Notes: generated from the sequence alone by a model not told the origin. Shown: positions 1 to 9,330, counted from the first letter of the stretch. The stretch is DNA of 16,402 nt from CAYWHE01 sp964458125 (GCA_964458125.1 CAYWHE010000079.1:1-16402); one strand, 5' to 3'. Translations and numbers: made by a program.

Positions 1-2293
1 CCTGGTCGGTGGCGGTGCAGCCGCTGGCATCCGTTACAGTAACCGTATATGTTGTATTCCCGCCAGGCGAAACACTGGTGGATGACGTGGTGGCGCCATT
101 ACTCCACACGTAGGTTACTCCGCCGGAAGCATTCAGCACCAGCACCTGCCCCAGGCAAAGCGAAGCATCGGGGCCTGCATTGGCCACAGGAGGAGGATCG
201 ATGGTGATTGTTTTGGTGATGCTGTCCGTGCATCCGTTTGAATTCGTGACCACCAGGCTGACCGTATAGGTACCGGGACCCGGGTAGGTCGTGGAAGGGT
301 TCTGTGATGTTGAGGTTGATCCGTTGCCCAGGTTCCAGTTCCACGAGGTGACCGTGCCGCCCGATGCATCCGAAAATGTCACCGTGGAAGCAGCGCAGGG
401 ATTTGAAAAATTAAAATCCGGAACAGGGACCGGGTATATGGTCACCTGCTGGGTAAGGGTATCCGAACAACCAATGCTGTCACCCGCAATCAGGGTGACC
501 GTATAGGTTCCGGGAGCCGGATAGGTGGTCGTGGGATTCTGGGAGGTGGAAGTGGTTCCGTTACCTAAATTCCAGTTCCAGGAGTTCACCGAGGAAGCAG
601 GCGCGGACTGATCCGTGAAAGTAATGGTCTGACCGACACAACCCGATGGAGCAGCAAATGCTGCAGTTGGCTGGGCGGTAATGTTTACCGGCTGAATAAG
701 CGTGTCTATGCAGCCCAGACTGGTCTGAATAATAAGCTGTACATTATAGGTTCCGGGACCCGGATACTGGTGAACCGGATTCTGCAGTGTGGAAGTGGTC
801 CCGTCCCCGAAATTCCAGTTCCATGAAATAATCACTCCTCCTCCGACGGTCGACTGGTCGTTGAACTGCAGGGGTGAATTGATACACCCCCCGTAGGGTG
901 TAAAGGCAGCCACCGGCATGTTGCTGTTTTGTACCACAACCGTATCGGTTGCCGTGCAGGTTCCGTCTGAAACGGTGACTATATACGTTCCGGTACCCAC
1001 CGTCTGGGCCGGGGCAGTTGAGCCATTGCTCCACTGGTAAGTATAAACCCCGGAGCCTCCGGTGGCATTTGCGGAAATGGTGGCCAGGTCGTTACAGGCA
1101 ATAAACTGGTCGGGGCCGGCATCCACCTGGATTCCTATGACAGTAATGCAATAGGAATAAATCTGACTTCCCACGTACGGGCAGGCATCATCGAATACCC
1201 TTACCGTAAAGCAATACGGATTGGAACTGATGTCGGCCTGGGTGGGTGTCCAGCAAAATGTACCGACCGGGCGGGGGCCTGCCGTGGTGGTGAAGGTGGC
1301 GTTGGCAATGGCCCCATTCCAATTCATAAATACATTTTGCGCATTATCCGGATCGCTGGAATTGATGAAAAAACAAAAGGGCTCCCCGGCGCAAATAGTG
1401 GCTGAGAAATTACTGGTACCGTTAATTCCTGTGAGGGAAGGATTCGTATTGGTGCAGTTCAGTACCGTCACCTGTATATCCCGCTCAACTGTTCCGATCA
1501 GCACCCCGTTGCGGTATTCGCTCACCAGAACGGCCATCACCGTTACCTGTAATTGTTGCGGGGTCATGCAAATGTCACCGGTCGCCGGATTAAAGGACAT
1601 GGCCGGTACTGAATTCAACGGATTGGATGCGTTGTACGGGGCATTGTAACTTACCGTGGTGGCAGAAGTCTGGTAGGGTGTGATCAGTGAATAAACAAGG
1701 GAATCACCATCGGGATCATAGGCACCATGGTTGAAACAAAATTGCTGTCCCAGGCAGATAAACGGAACCGGCTTGTTGGAAAATGTCGGCGAGGAATTGC
1801 AGGGAGAAATGGTGTTGTTTAAGGTTGCATAGATATAAAAAGTATTTGAGCCCGGTGAACCAATGGTCGTAATGGCCGCATTCCGGCAACACAGGTTATA
1901 GCTGAAGACCCAGTCGGGACATTGTGAAGGAAGGTTGATGACTCCTTCGTATACCCACTCCTGGATTCCGGTGAATACACCACCGTTACAGGTCGAAGTA
2001 GCCGAAGGGCATATGGGAGTCACTTCCTGTCCAGTACCGGGAATGGGGTAACAGGTAACGCCCAGGCTTGCCCCGCAGGAGGCAGAACTTACATTAACAT
2101 ATACGTTGGCAGGCGCAGCAATCCCGATGCAATCACGATAGAAGGAAAGGGTGATGCGGTAGGTATTACCGCCCAGGCACTGGTAGGTCAGGTCAGCGCC
2201 CATCGCATGACTGGCATGAACCTTTCCCGAGAGGAAGGTCAGACCCGCGAGGACCAGGAATATTACTGACTTTTTGCGTAATTGTTTACTCAT
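1..2293 (-). CDS. Secreted PKD-repeat surface protein, N-terminal 764 residues (3' end beyond window)
   Basis: The minus-strand frame is open from an ATG at 2293 to the left edge, so the C-terminus is missing. Residues 1-27 form a signal peptide: basic KQLRKK, a hydrophobic stretch (VIFLVLAGLTFL), and a cut near VHA-SH. A cysteine-rich N-terminal region follows (about 28-385), starting SHAMGADLTYQCLGG; this opening is common in large Bacteroidota proteins of the gliding-motility-associated C-terminal family. Next come an Ig/SprB-like repeat (about 391-455, GGSGVYTYQWSNGST), three PKD domains with cores WNWNFGDG, WNWNLGNG and WNWNLGNG starting at residues 491, 572 and 651, and part of another Ig-like repeat (about 700-764). 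The PKD cores are about 80 residues apart. Family knowledge suggests a T9SS-exported cell-surface or adhesin-like protein; that is inference, because the C-terminal sorting domain would lie outside the window. There is no clear Shine-Dalgarno, which is usual in this phylum. Confidence 0.9.
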   Translation of the reverse strand, partial: MSKQLRKKSVIFLVLAGLTFLSGKVHASHAMGADLTYQCLGGNTYRITLSFYRDCIGIAAPANVYVNVSSASCGASLGVTCYPIPGTGQEVTPICPSATSTCNGGVFTGIQEWVYEGVINLPSQCPDWVFSYNLCCRNAAITTIGSPGSNTFYIYATLNNTISPCNSSPTFSNKPVPFICLGQQFCFNHGAYDPDGDSLVYSLITPYQTSATTVSYNAPYNASNPLNSVPAMSFNPATGDICMTPQQLQVTVMAVLVSEYRNGVLIGTVERDIQVTVLNCTNTNPSLTGINGTSNFSATICAGEPFCFFINSSDPDNAQNVFMNWNGAIANATFTTTAGPRPVGTFCWTPTQADISSNPYCFTVRVFDDACPYVGSQIYSYCITVIGIQVDAGPDQFIACNDLATISANATGGSGVYTYQWSNGSTAPAQTVGTGTYIVTVSDGTCTATDTVVVQNSNMPVAAFTPYGGCINSPLQFNDQSTVGGGVIISWNWNFGDGTTSTLQNPVHQYPGPGTYNVQLIIQTSLGCIDTLIQPVNITAQPTAAFAAPSGCVGQTITFTDQSAPASSVNSWNWNLGNGTTSTSQNPTTTYPAPGTYTVTLIAGDSIGCSDTLTQQVTIYPVPVPDFNFSNPCAASTVTFSDASGGTVTSWNWNLGNGSTSTSQNPSTTYPGPGTYTVSLVVTNSNGCTDSITKTITIDPPPVANAGPDASLCLGQVLVLNASGGVTYVWSNGATTSSTSVSPGGNTTYTVTVTDASGCTATDQ

Positions 2294-2351
2294 CTTGAAT
2301 GGATTTAGTCGTTACGGGCCTGTCTGTAGCAAAACTTTTTTTCATCACAAA

Positions 2352-2359
2352 CAAATGTA
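2352..2359 (-). promoter_or_regulatory. Possible Bacteroidota -7 promoter element of the PKD gene
   Basis: On the minus strand this reads TACATTTG, matching the Bacteroidota -7 consensus TAnnTTTG. It lies about 58 bases upstream of the ATG at 2293, which would give a 5' leader of roughly 50 bases. At the expected -33 position (around 2379-2381) there is no TTG, so the promoter assignment rests on one element only. Confidence 0.4.
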
Positions 2360-2371
2360 TTATGGTGACGG

Positions 2372-2396
2372 GCCGGCGTATTTTAAAAAGGCCGGC
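2372..2396. repeat. Inverted repeat GCCGGC...GCCGGC
   Basis: Two copies of the palindrome GCCGGC (2372-2377 and 2391-2396) flank an A/T-rich core containing TTTTAAAA. As a whole this can fold into one hairpin. It sits just upstream of the putative -7 element of the PKD gene, so it could be an operator. It could equally be a weak terminator for readthrough from the tamB gene, although no T tract follows it in either direction. Confidence 0.4.
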
Positions 2397-2678
2397 ATTG
2401 CAGGCCAATGCAATAAAAAAGGGAAATTCGTCAGAAATCAACCGGCACAGCGGTTATCTATCGCTGGGAATCAACCACATGAGCCACCGGGGGCAGAAAT
2501 GAAGGACGGAAATGACCTGTAATGAACAGCGGCAAATCGCAGATTACAAAAACTGCTGAATGCCAGTATAGGTAATTGACCCTTTTTATTACAGCCTTCC
2601 TGAGGCCGGAGGCGATGGGAGAAGGAAAAAAATAAAAGAGAACCGGCCCGCCTGCAAAAACCAAACCAATTTCAAAAG
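2397..2678. other. Gene-free spacer between tamB-like gene and PKD gene
   Basis: No convincing gene is seen on either strand. The short open frames across it have no recognisable protein features. I do not see a strong intrinsic terminator after the tamB stop. The only structure is a poor G/C-rich hairpin around 2593-2612 (minus-strand GCCTCCGG...GGAAGGC). Confidence 0.5.
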
Positions 2679-5600
2679 TCAGCCCGGAATTGCCGGAGTT
2701 ACCTTCTGGCCGGATTTGTTTTTTCTGAATTGTTCGCGGATACGCTTCAGCAAATCGGACCAGGAATCAAAATCTCTCCGGTAAAAAACGCCAATGCCCT
2801 GGGTATACAGGGAGTTATTGGCATTGATAAGGGAGTTGTTGTTTGTCTTATTAAAAGCCTTCACCCGGAAGCGCCCGTCGGGACTAACCTTGTATTCGAT
2901 ATTAAAATCGCCGACGATATTGGAGGAACTCTGGCTATTACTGGCCACACCAACATTTCCGTCAATGGAAATCCTGTCGTTCAGTATGCTGGTCGATACC
3001 ATCACTTCAAATTCATCCCTGGTGACCTGGTTACCCGGGCGGTAATTGACCCCCAAATCGAAATCCGAACTGATCTGCGAAATCCACTGGCTGACCTGGG
3101 TGGAAAGCAATTCCGCCGCATTCTCGCCGACAGGATTATTGGAAGAGGCTATGTTGGGTGAATTCTGCAGATCACGGGGCCTGGAAAACCTGCGGGCCAG
3201 CAGCAAACTGAATACCTGGGTATTAATATCCTCTTCGGATTTAAGATAGCGTGTCACAATCGATTCTGTCGCCGGATCGAGATTCGGGACAACCACATTA
3301 AAAGTAATCCGGGGATTAAAAAGTTTTTCGGTCAGGTGCAGGTGCAGTTCAACCGGATAACGCTTGTTATAACTGTCGGAAGAAGTATCCTGGATCAGGT
3401 CGTTAAGTACGGCATTTAATTTATACAGGGCCTCAATATTGATTTGCGCATCGTATGGATCCCCGTTCCAGCGGATGGTTCCCCCCTTATCGATACGGAA
3501 ATCCTTGTTTATCAGGTTTTGGAGCGTAAACAAATAATTACCCGAACTGATTTCATAATTTCCATAAATATTAAAAGTGCCCAGCGGATCGATACTCAGG
3601 TTGATGTTCCCGGAGCCGCGGCCGGTGATCACGTCCCCGATTTTCTCGTCGAAAATCAGCTTGATTTCAGCGTCCGGCGTGATTTCAAGGTCGAATTCCA
3701 TGTCAATGCCCCGCAAATCCACCTTAAGCTTTTCCTTTAATGCCAGGGTATCGCCGGCTGATACAAAATTGATAAAGGCCTTGTTTTTGACTTCGACGGG
3801 GTTGGATAAAGGCAGGTTAATGAGCGTTCCTCTTTCCGATTTCAATGATATGTTCATGCTCAGGAAATCAGGGTCTCCCGATATTTTTACCACACCGGTT
3901 CCATAGGCGTTGCCATAAAAAATGTCATTTTGTGCGGCCGTGGTGTGCAGACACTGTAAATTAGTGGCCCTGATAACGAGGCTGAAGAAGAATTCACGGA
4001 GATGGTGATGGTATATGCCACCGGAAACAGTAGCCTTGTTTCCATGTTCATCATTGACGATCAGGTTGTCGAAACTAATCTGTTTATCATCAATTTTAAA
4101 ATCGTGGGAAAAGGAATACCTGGTATTCAGGTAGTCGATGGTAAAGGCGGTTTTCTGAAAATTGCCGCTTCCGTCCACCAGTGGTTCCCTGGAAGATCCG
4201 TACAGTTTTACATCCACATTGAGCAGGCCGCGCAGGTCGGAGAATATGCCTTTCAGAAAATGATTGAAGGTCTGAACAGGAAACTTGCGGAGGTGTATGT
4301 CAAATGCCATGGAATCCTCTGCCTCCTTTTTCAGATAATACCGGCCCTTGATCTCGATGTTTTTGAAATCATTCCTGTCGATATGACCGTCGATATCAAT
4401 CATGCTCCTGCCCTTTTCCCAGGAAACGAGTGAAAAGGCATTTCCAAGTGTATCCTCAAAAAATGAAAAATCCTTCACCGATAAATCAGAAGCCAGTTTA
4501 ATATCGCCCGACACTGCCGACAGCCGGATGGTTCCGTTGGCAGTACCACCGATATTTATATCGTATATGGCCAGCACCTTATTCAGGAGGGGCGTCCGGA
4601 AATCCGTCAGCTTAACTTCCAGGACATCATTTTCACGTGAAGAAATGATACCGGAAACCTCCACCTTTTCATTGCCTGAGGTGAGGACAATTTTCTCCAG
4701 TTTCATTCCGGTGGAATCAAAGGTAACCAGGTTTTCAGGGTGGATATCCCATTTTTTATTTTCAAGCTTTATCAGGGACGGCTCAATGGTCAGCAGGGTC
4801 CGGCCATCTTCCCTGAACAATGCCAGGCTTTTCAGATTCAGGCTGTTTGGAAGGGAATCATAATCGGCAATGACAATGGACAGGTTGGCGGAATCCCGGT
4901 TGGTCTCCAGGGCCAGGTTGATATCATGTAGTTTCAGGCTGTCGTGAATAAAAAATTCACCGACATTGCTCTGCAGTTTAAAGCGGTTATGCTGAGTAAA
5001 TCCCGTCAGGGCAATATGATTGAAATCGATGATGTCGTAAGCAATGCGTCTGGAACGAAGCTGAAGGCCGAAATCATCAATGGCTGAGTTATAATGTCCC
5101 TCCAGACTTGTCCCCGGTTCAATATACAGGTCAGGTAAAAACAAGATGCAGAGATCCGCTGTTTTTTTAAAGTCTATGGCATAGGTAAAGGAATGCGGTT
5201 CACTAACGGTTATGGTATGCGAAGGCATGGCCGGGATATATTTACCCAGCATGTTCCGGAAGGACTCCACTGCGGAGGATAACCGGAACTGACCGTGGAA
5301 ATTGGCATCGACAAAATCGGATTTCAGGGAAATTGTTTTTCCCGACTCGTCCGTTCCGGAAAACAGAGCCAATTCATCCGCCTTGTAAAGGATACCATGC
5401 TCCAGGTAGGTGATGTCCTTCAACTGCAGGGTGCCGGTGATGTTATCGATGGTGTTCCCCTTGAAATTGAAAAAAGCTTCACAACCGATCATGGAACCTG
5501 TGTCACGGTTGCTCAGGTGAAGGTGTCCAAGGTAGGCCTGTCTCAGTCCCGCATAAAAATCAAATACGGGAAGTTCTCCGGAAAAATCAACCTTGCCGTT

Positions 5601-7076
5601 AAAATCAAGTTTGATGTTTTCATCTTCCACATTCAGATTGCCGCTGAACAGTCTTTTTGCAATCTGCCCCTTTACCTGGATATTGGTGTAATGGTAGCCG
5701 TACAAATCCATATCGCTGACGCTGCCCTCCAGCAATGCATTGACCTTATTCATGCTGAAGCCGGTCCCTGAAATTTTCGCCTTACAGGTAATTTCACCGA
5801 GGTATTTATCGATCAATAAAAGCTTGCCGGCATGAAACGATGATGCACTGATGTTGCCGGCGTAGCTCGATTTATTCAAGTCCTTGTCGAACTTCAGGTT
5901 AATGTCCGATGACAGAAAGCCAAGGGCTGACTGCAGGTTACCGTAGGCGACAAAGTCATTGTAGAAGCCGGTGAACTTGCCTTTAAACCGGACCACACCC
6001 AGTGCGTCCAGGTTTTCAGGGATCCGGATGTTTCCCGGCTGATCAAACGGGAAACCCGGAATACTTTCAATATCCTGCTTACTGGTGACCAGCTGATCCA
6101 CCAGCAGGTCAATAAATGTTTCTTCCAAATCCGGCAGGCCGCGCAGGCTTACATTCCCTCTGAATCGGGTATGATCCAGGCAGGCAATATCCATGTTCCT
6201 GCCCTTGATGTTGTTCACTGTTCCGCGGATATCACCTGAAAAATTCACCTTTTTATCCAGACCGATCAGTTCCTTTGCAAAATAGGCGATGTCTCTGGAG
6301 TCCAGGATGGATTTTTGAAAGGAAGAGTTGAAATGAACCTTTTCCAGGAAATCCCTGAAGGATTTGAAACTCTCATAGGAAAAAGTGAGTTGTCCTTTCA
6401 GGGAAGATCCGGAAGTTTCAATATCGAGGTCGTTGAAACGCATCTCATCCGGTGCAATTTTCGCTTTGGCATTCAGGTGACGGACATAAAATCCCTTCTT
6501 TTCCCTCAGGGATATGTTCCGGGCATTGAAAAACACCGAGTCACCGAGGAATTCAATACTTTCCAGGTGAGCATTGATATGCGAAACGTCAACGTCTTCA
6601 AAATCAATACAGGGGGTATAATCGTCCCAGCGAAGGTCCCGGAAGGTAAAATGGTTATCCACCAGGAATATATTCCGTATATTGAATTTCCAGGCTGCAG
6701 CCGTTGTATCCCCCTTCCCCATTTTAATTTGTTCGAGCAATTTCACCAGGTTCAGGTCATCATCCTCCTTGTATCTTTTCAAACCAATGACCCCGCCGTG
6801 CAGTTCGACCAGGGCAATGGTCAACAGGTGGTTATTCAGATCCAGCAAAGAAATATCCGCTTTCAGTTTCGAAGCATACAGCAGGGTGTCCTGGTGAAGG
6901 TCCTCGATATAAATATCCTTCAGCACCAGTTTTTTAAAAAACTCAATGTCCACCCGTTTCACTTCCACCCGGGTATGAAGCATCCCGGATAAATACGCTG
7001 TGACACGGGCTGTGACAAAAGTCTGGACAGCCGGTATCCTGATGAGGAAGACGGCCGCTACAAAGAGCAGCATCAA
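2679..7076 (-). CDS. tamB: TamB/AsmA-like translocation and assembly module protein
   Basis: This is a 1465-residue envelope protein. A hydrophobic N-terminal anchor (MMLLFVAAVFLIRIPAVQTF) is followed by an AsmA-like start (VTARVTAYLSGMLHTRVEVKRV) and a very long series of predicted beta strands typical of TamB. The C-terminal part (about residues 1080-1440) has the features of the TamB_C/DUF490 domain, including GNYEISSGNYLFTLQNLINK, IRWNGDPYDAQINIEA and NPRITFNVVVPNLD. TamB-family proteins span the periplasm; they are implicated in outer-membrane protein assembly and in moving phospholipid between membranes. The gene is divergent from tsaD. The start is odd: the first ATG at 7076 lies inside the hydrophobic segment. 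Sixteen upstream in-frame codons (7077-7124) encode a better N-terminus, IHIKRFFKILAWILASL, but contain no ATG, GTG or TTG except a TTG directly before the ATG. The true start may be the ATA at 7124 (1481 residues) or may reflect a base error. Confidence 0.88.
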   Translation of the reverse strand: MMLLFVAAVFLIRIPAVQTFVTARVTAYLSGMLHTRVEVKRVDIEFFKKLVLKDIYIEDLHQDTLLYASKLKADISLLDLNNHLLTIALVELHGGVIGLKRYKEDDDLNLVKLLEQIKMGKGDTTAAAWKFNIRNIFLVDNHFTFRDLRWDDYTPCIDFEDVDVSHINAHLESIEFLGDSVFFNARNISLREKKGFYVRHLNAKAKIAPDEMRFNDLDIETSGSSLKGQLTFSYESFKSFRDFLEKVHFNSSFQKSILDSRDIAYFAKELIGLDKKVNFSGDIRGTVNNIKGRNMDIACLDHTRFRGNVSLRGLPDLEETFIDLLVDQLVTSKQDIESIPGFPFDQPGNIRIPENLDALGVVRFKGKFTGFYNDFVAYGNLQSALGFLSSDINLKFDKDLNKSSYAGNISASSFHAGKLLLIDKYLGEITCKAKISGTGFSMNKVNALLEGSVSDMDLYGYHYTNIQVKGQIAKRLFSGNLNVEDENIKLDFNGKVDFSGELPVFDFYAGLRQAYLGHLHLSNRDTGSMIGCEAFFNFKGNTIDNITGTLQLKDITYLEHGILYKADELALFSGTDESGKTISLKSDFVDANFHGQFRLSSAVESFRNMLGKYIPAMPSHTITVSEPHSFTYAIDFKKTADLCILFLPDLYIEPGTSLEGHYNSAIDDFGLQLRSRRIAYDIIDFNHIALTGFTQHNRFKLQSNVGEFFIHDSLKLHDINLALETNRDSANLSIVIADYDSLPNSLNLKSLALFREDGRTLLTIEPSLIKLENKKWDIHPENLVTFDSTGMKLEKIVLTSGNEKVEVSGIISSRENDVLEVKLTDFRTPLLNKVLAIYDINIGGTANGTIRLSAVSGDIKLASDLSVKDFSFFEDTLGNAFSLVSWEKGRSMIDIDGHIDRNDFKNIEIKGRYYLKKEAEDSMAFDIHLRKFPVQTFNHFLKGIFSDLRGLLNVDVKLYGSSREPLVDGSGNFQKTAFTIDYLNTRYSFSHDFKIDDKQISFDNLIVNDEHGNKATVSGGIYHHHLREFFFSLVIRATNLQCLHTTAAQNDIFYGNAYGTGVVKISGDPDFLSMNISLKSERGTLINLPLSNPVEVKNKAFINFVSAGDTLALKEKLKVDLRGIDMEFDLEITPDAEIKLIFDEKIGDVITGRGSGNINLSIDPLGTFNIYGNYEISSGNYLFTLQNLINKDFRIDKGGTIRWNGDPYDAQINIEALYKLNAVLNDLIQDTSSDSYNKRYPVELHLHLTEKLFNPRITFNVVVPNLDPATESIVTRYLKSEEDINTQVFSLLLARRFSRPRDLQNSPNIASSNNPVGENAAELLSTQVSQWISQISSDFDLGVNYRPGNQVTRDEFEVMVSTSILNDRISIDGNVGVASNSQSSSNIVGDFNIEYKVSPDGRFRVKAFNKTNNNSLINANNSLYTQGIGVFYRRDFDSWSDLLKRIREQFRKNKSGQKVTPAIPG

Positions 7077-7199
7077 AGAAGCCAGTATCCAGGCCAGTAT
7101 TTTAAAAAACCTTTTGATGTGTATGGAGTTTAGCTGTTAGTTTGTTTCTTTGCCCATGATATTATTAACTCCCGCTCCGCCTGTTTGTTTTATCGACAC

Positions 7200-8225
7200 A
7201 TGAATAACCGGATCATCCTGCTGGCCATAGAATCCTCCTGTGATGAAACCGCAGCAGCTGTCTCCTGTAATGACGTCATACTCTCCAACCTGATCGCCAC
7301 GCAGAAAATTCATGAAACGTTCGGGGGTGTGGTTCCTGAACTGGCCTCAAGGGCACATCAGTTAAACATCCTGCCTGTCGTATCGGAAGCGCTGGAACAG
7401 GCAAAGGTAAAGAAAAATGAGCTTCATGGCATAGCCTTTACCCGCGGTCCCGGACTGATGGGTTCCCTGCTGGTCGGAACTTCCTTTTCGAAGTCCATGG
7501 CCGCAGCCCTGCACGTCCCGCTGATCGAAGTGAATCACATGAAGGCCCATGTGCTGGCTCATTTTATCCGGGATGGCAAACCCGTTCCAACCTTCCCTTT
7601 TTTATGCCTGACCGTTTCGGGGGGGCATACCCAGATCATCCTGGTTCACGATCATTACCGGATGGAAATTATTGGCCAGACCCTGGATGATGCAGCAGGA
7701 GAGGCATTTGATAAAACAGCTAAAATGCTGGGACTTCCCTACCCCGGCGGCCCGCTCATCGATGCCAAAGCCAGGAATGGCAATGCCAACGCCTTTCCTT
7801 TTAGCAGGCCTCATGCACCCGGTTATCACTTCAGTTTCAGCGGACTTAAAACAGCCATCCTGTATTTTATCCGGGAAAGGCTGAAACAGGATCCTCATTT
7901 TGTTGAAAAACACCTCGATGATATTTGCGCTTCAGTTCAGCATGCCATCGTGGATTATCTGCTCGATAAACTCTGCCGGGCAGCGGAGCAACTTGACATC
8001 AGGGAAATCGCAATAGCCGGTGGCGTATCGGCCAACAGCGGCCTTCGCATGGCTCTGGCCGGTTTGGCAAGGGAAAAAGGATGGAACACCTACATGCCAT
8101 CGTTCGAATATTGTACCGACAATGCCGGTATGATTGCCGTGGCCGGCTATTTCCGGTATTTAAGGAAGGAGTTTACGGATCTGTCGGTTTCACCGTTGGC
8201 CGGATTTGCTTTCGATGCCAAATAA
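7200..8225 (+). CDS. tsaD: tRNA N6-threonylcarbamoyladenosine transferase subunit TsaD
   Basis: This 341-residue protein transfers the threonylcarbamoyl group from threonylcarbamoyl-AMP to A37 of tRNAs that read ANN codons, working in the cytoplasm with TsaB and TsaE. Family landmarks are present: N-terminal AIESSCDETAAAV of the ASKHA fold, GGVVPELASRAH, the metal-binding pair in NHMKAH (H113 and H117), VSGGHTQ near 140, GEAFDKTAKMLGLPYPGGP, FSFSGLKTA, GGVSANSGLR, and the C-terminal CTDNAGMIA with its conserved aspartate. Length is normal for the family. I chose the ATG at 7200 over an in-frame TTG at 7185, because the protein normally begins only a few residues before the AIESSCDET block. 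It is divergent from the tamB-like gene, with about 75-120 bases between them depending on the tamB start. Confidence 0.97.
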   Translation: MNNRIILLAIESSCDETAAAVSCNDVILSNLIATQKIHETFGGVVPELASRAHQLNILPVVSEALEQAKVKKNELHGIAFTRGPGLMGSLLVGTSFSKSMAAALHVPLIEVNHMKAHVLAHFIRDGKPVPTFPFLCLTVSGGHTQIILVHDHYRMEIIGQTLDDAAGEAFDKTAKMLGLPYPGGPLIDAKARNGNANAFPFSRPHAPGYHFSFSGLKTAILYFIRERLKQDPHFVEKHLDDICASVQHAIVDYLLDKLCRAAEQLDIREIAIAGGVSANSGLRMALAGLAREKGWNTYMPSFEYCTDNAGMIAVAGYFRYLRKEFTDLSVSPLAGFAFDAK

Positions 8226-8381
8226 CGCGTCGGTTTTCAGGGACCCGTTTCTCCGTCATCCGATTTTTTTCAACTCCGGCCAATTATCAACAAATCAAGG
8301 TGTAATATTCGGTTAGATGAATTGTTTTCCAACGATTAAATTTCTTAACATTGCCAACTGAATCTTTAAAAAAAACACCAA

Positions 8382-9284
8382 ATGGAAAATCAAAGTAATT
8401 CCGGTAAATCGTCAGGCACCAATAAGGTAATCCTGGTGGTTTTAATCCTGTCGCTGATAGGAAATGTCTGGCAATGGAGGAACCAGAGCAATACTATTGA
8501 AATGTACGACGTCAAGGTGGACAGCCTTGTTACCGCTCGCGTGGACGTTGAAAAGGAGCTCACCGAGACCTATGCCGAGCTGAATAAATACAAAGGAATC
8601 AGTTCGCGCCTGGACAGCCTTTTATCGGAAGCCAATTCCAAGGTGGCCGACCAGGAAACCCGTATCAAGCAATTGCTGAAAAAAGAACGTGCCGGCTCGG
8701 CCCTCAATAAAAAACTGCAGGCGGAACTGGAGGATCTTAAAAAGCTGCGCGATGAATACCTTGAAAAAATTGATCAGCTGTTGGTTGAAAACGAACAGCT
8801 GAAAAAGGAAAAATCAGAACTGAGCGGCACGGTGGCTTCCCTCACGAAAAACCTGGAAACCACAGTCAGTACGGCTTCCGTTTTGAAATCCGAATACCTC
8901 CGGGTGACTACCTATAAACGACGGAACAACGATAAATACACGACCACAGCCATGGCCAAGCGGACCAACAAACTGGAGGCCTGTTTCACCATCCTGGAAA
9001 ATAAAATTGCCCAGGCCGGGGAAAAGACCGTTTACCTGAGGATTGTGGAGCCCGGCGGAAAAACGCTTGGAGGCCGCAGCGAAGGCTCTTCCACCTTTAA
9101 AATGGCCGGCAGCAATGAAGAAGTTATGTATACCGCCTCCCAGAAAATTGATTATACCAATGCCAAGCAGGACCTCTGCATGAAATGGGAAGAACAGGAG
9201 AGGGTGTTTACACCTGGAACCTATGCCGTTGAAGTTTATGTGGATGGACACCTGAGCAGCGCGGGGTCCGTTCTCTTACGATGA
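8382..9284 (+). CDS. Membrane-anchored coiled-coil protein of unknown function
   Basis: I do not recognise a named family. The 300-residue product has a short polar N-terminus, one membrane segment (about residues 15-32, KVILVVLILSLIGNVWQW), then a long heptad-rich coiled coil (about 45-170, rich in E, K, L and Q, for example LLVENEQLKKEKSEL). A basic linker (TTYKRRNNDKYTTTAMAKRTNK) leads to a compact, probably beta-rich C-terminal domain (about 205-300; VYLRIVEPGGKTLGG and GTYAVEVYVDG). With one N-terminal membrane segment, the coiled coil and C-terminal domain probably lie in the periplasm, though orientation is inferred. The start ATG follows an A-rich leader. The gene stands alone between tsaD (156 bases upstream) and rpsO, and is closed by its own strong terminator. 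Automated annotation could mislabel it as SMC-like because of the coiled coil; it has no ATPase motifs. Confidence 0.85.
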   Translation: MENQSNSGKSSGTNKVILVVLILSLIGNVWQWRNQSNTIEMYDVKVDSLVTARVDVEKELTETYAELNKYKGISSRLDSLLSEANSKVADQETRIKQLLKKERAGSALNKKLQAELEDLKKLRDEYLEKIDQLLVENEQLKKEKSELSGTVASLTKNLETTVSTASVLKSEYLRVTTYKRRNNDKYTTTAMAKRTNKLEACFTILENKIAQAGEKTVYLRIVEPGGKTLGGRSEGSSTFKMAGSNEEVMYTASQKIDYTNAKQDLCMKWEEQERVFTPGTYAVEVYVDGHLSSAGSVLLR

Positions 9285-9297
9285 TCCGCCTATCGTG

Positions 9298-9330
9298 AAA
9301 AAGGGTTCCGGTTTCCGGGACCCTTTTTTT
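9298..9330 (+). terminator. Intrinsic terminator after the coiled-coil gene
   Basis: A 9 bp perfect stem AAAAAGGGT / ACCCTTTTT encloses a 13-base loop that itself contains a CCGG pair. It is followed by a run of T. It begins 13 bases after the stop codon at 9284 and separates this gene from rpsO. Confidence 0.85.

Noticed and set aside
240..830. Repeated DNA in the PKD gene considered as a CRISPR or intergenic repeat array
   Set aside because: The repeats are about 240 bases apart, in one reading frame, and are explained by PKD domains.
2274..2522. Small plus-strand open frames in the spacer left of tamB
   Set aside because: They overlap the signal-peptide end of the PKD gene or its likely promoter and have no recognisable protein character.
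6315..6992. 225-codon open frame on the plus strand inside the tamB-like gene
   Set aside because: It is fully antisense to a well-supported gene and shows no domain or signal features; the length follows from the codon composition of the opposite strand.
7185..7199. TTG start giving TsaD 5 extra residues
   Set aside because: The ATG at 7200 gives the usual distance to the AIESSCDET block.
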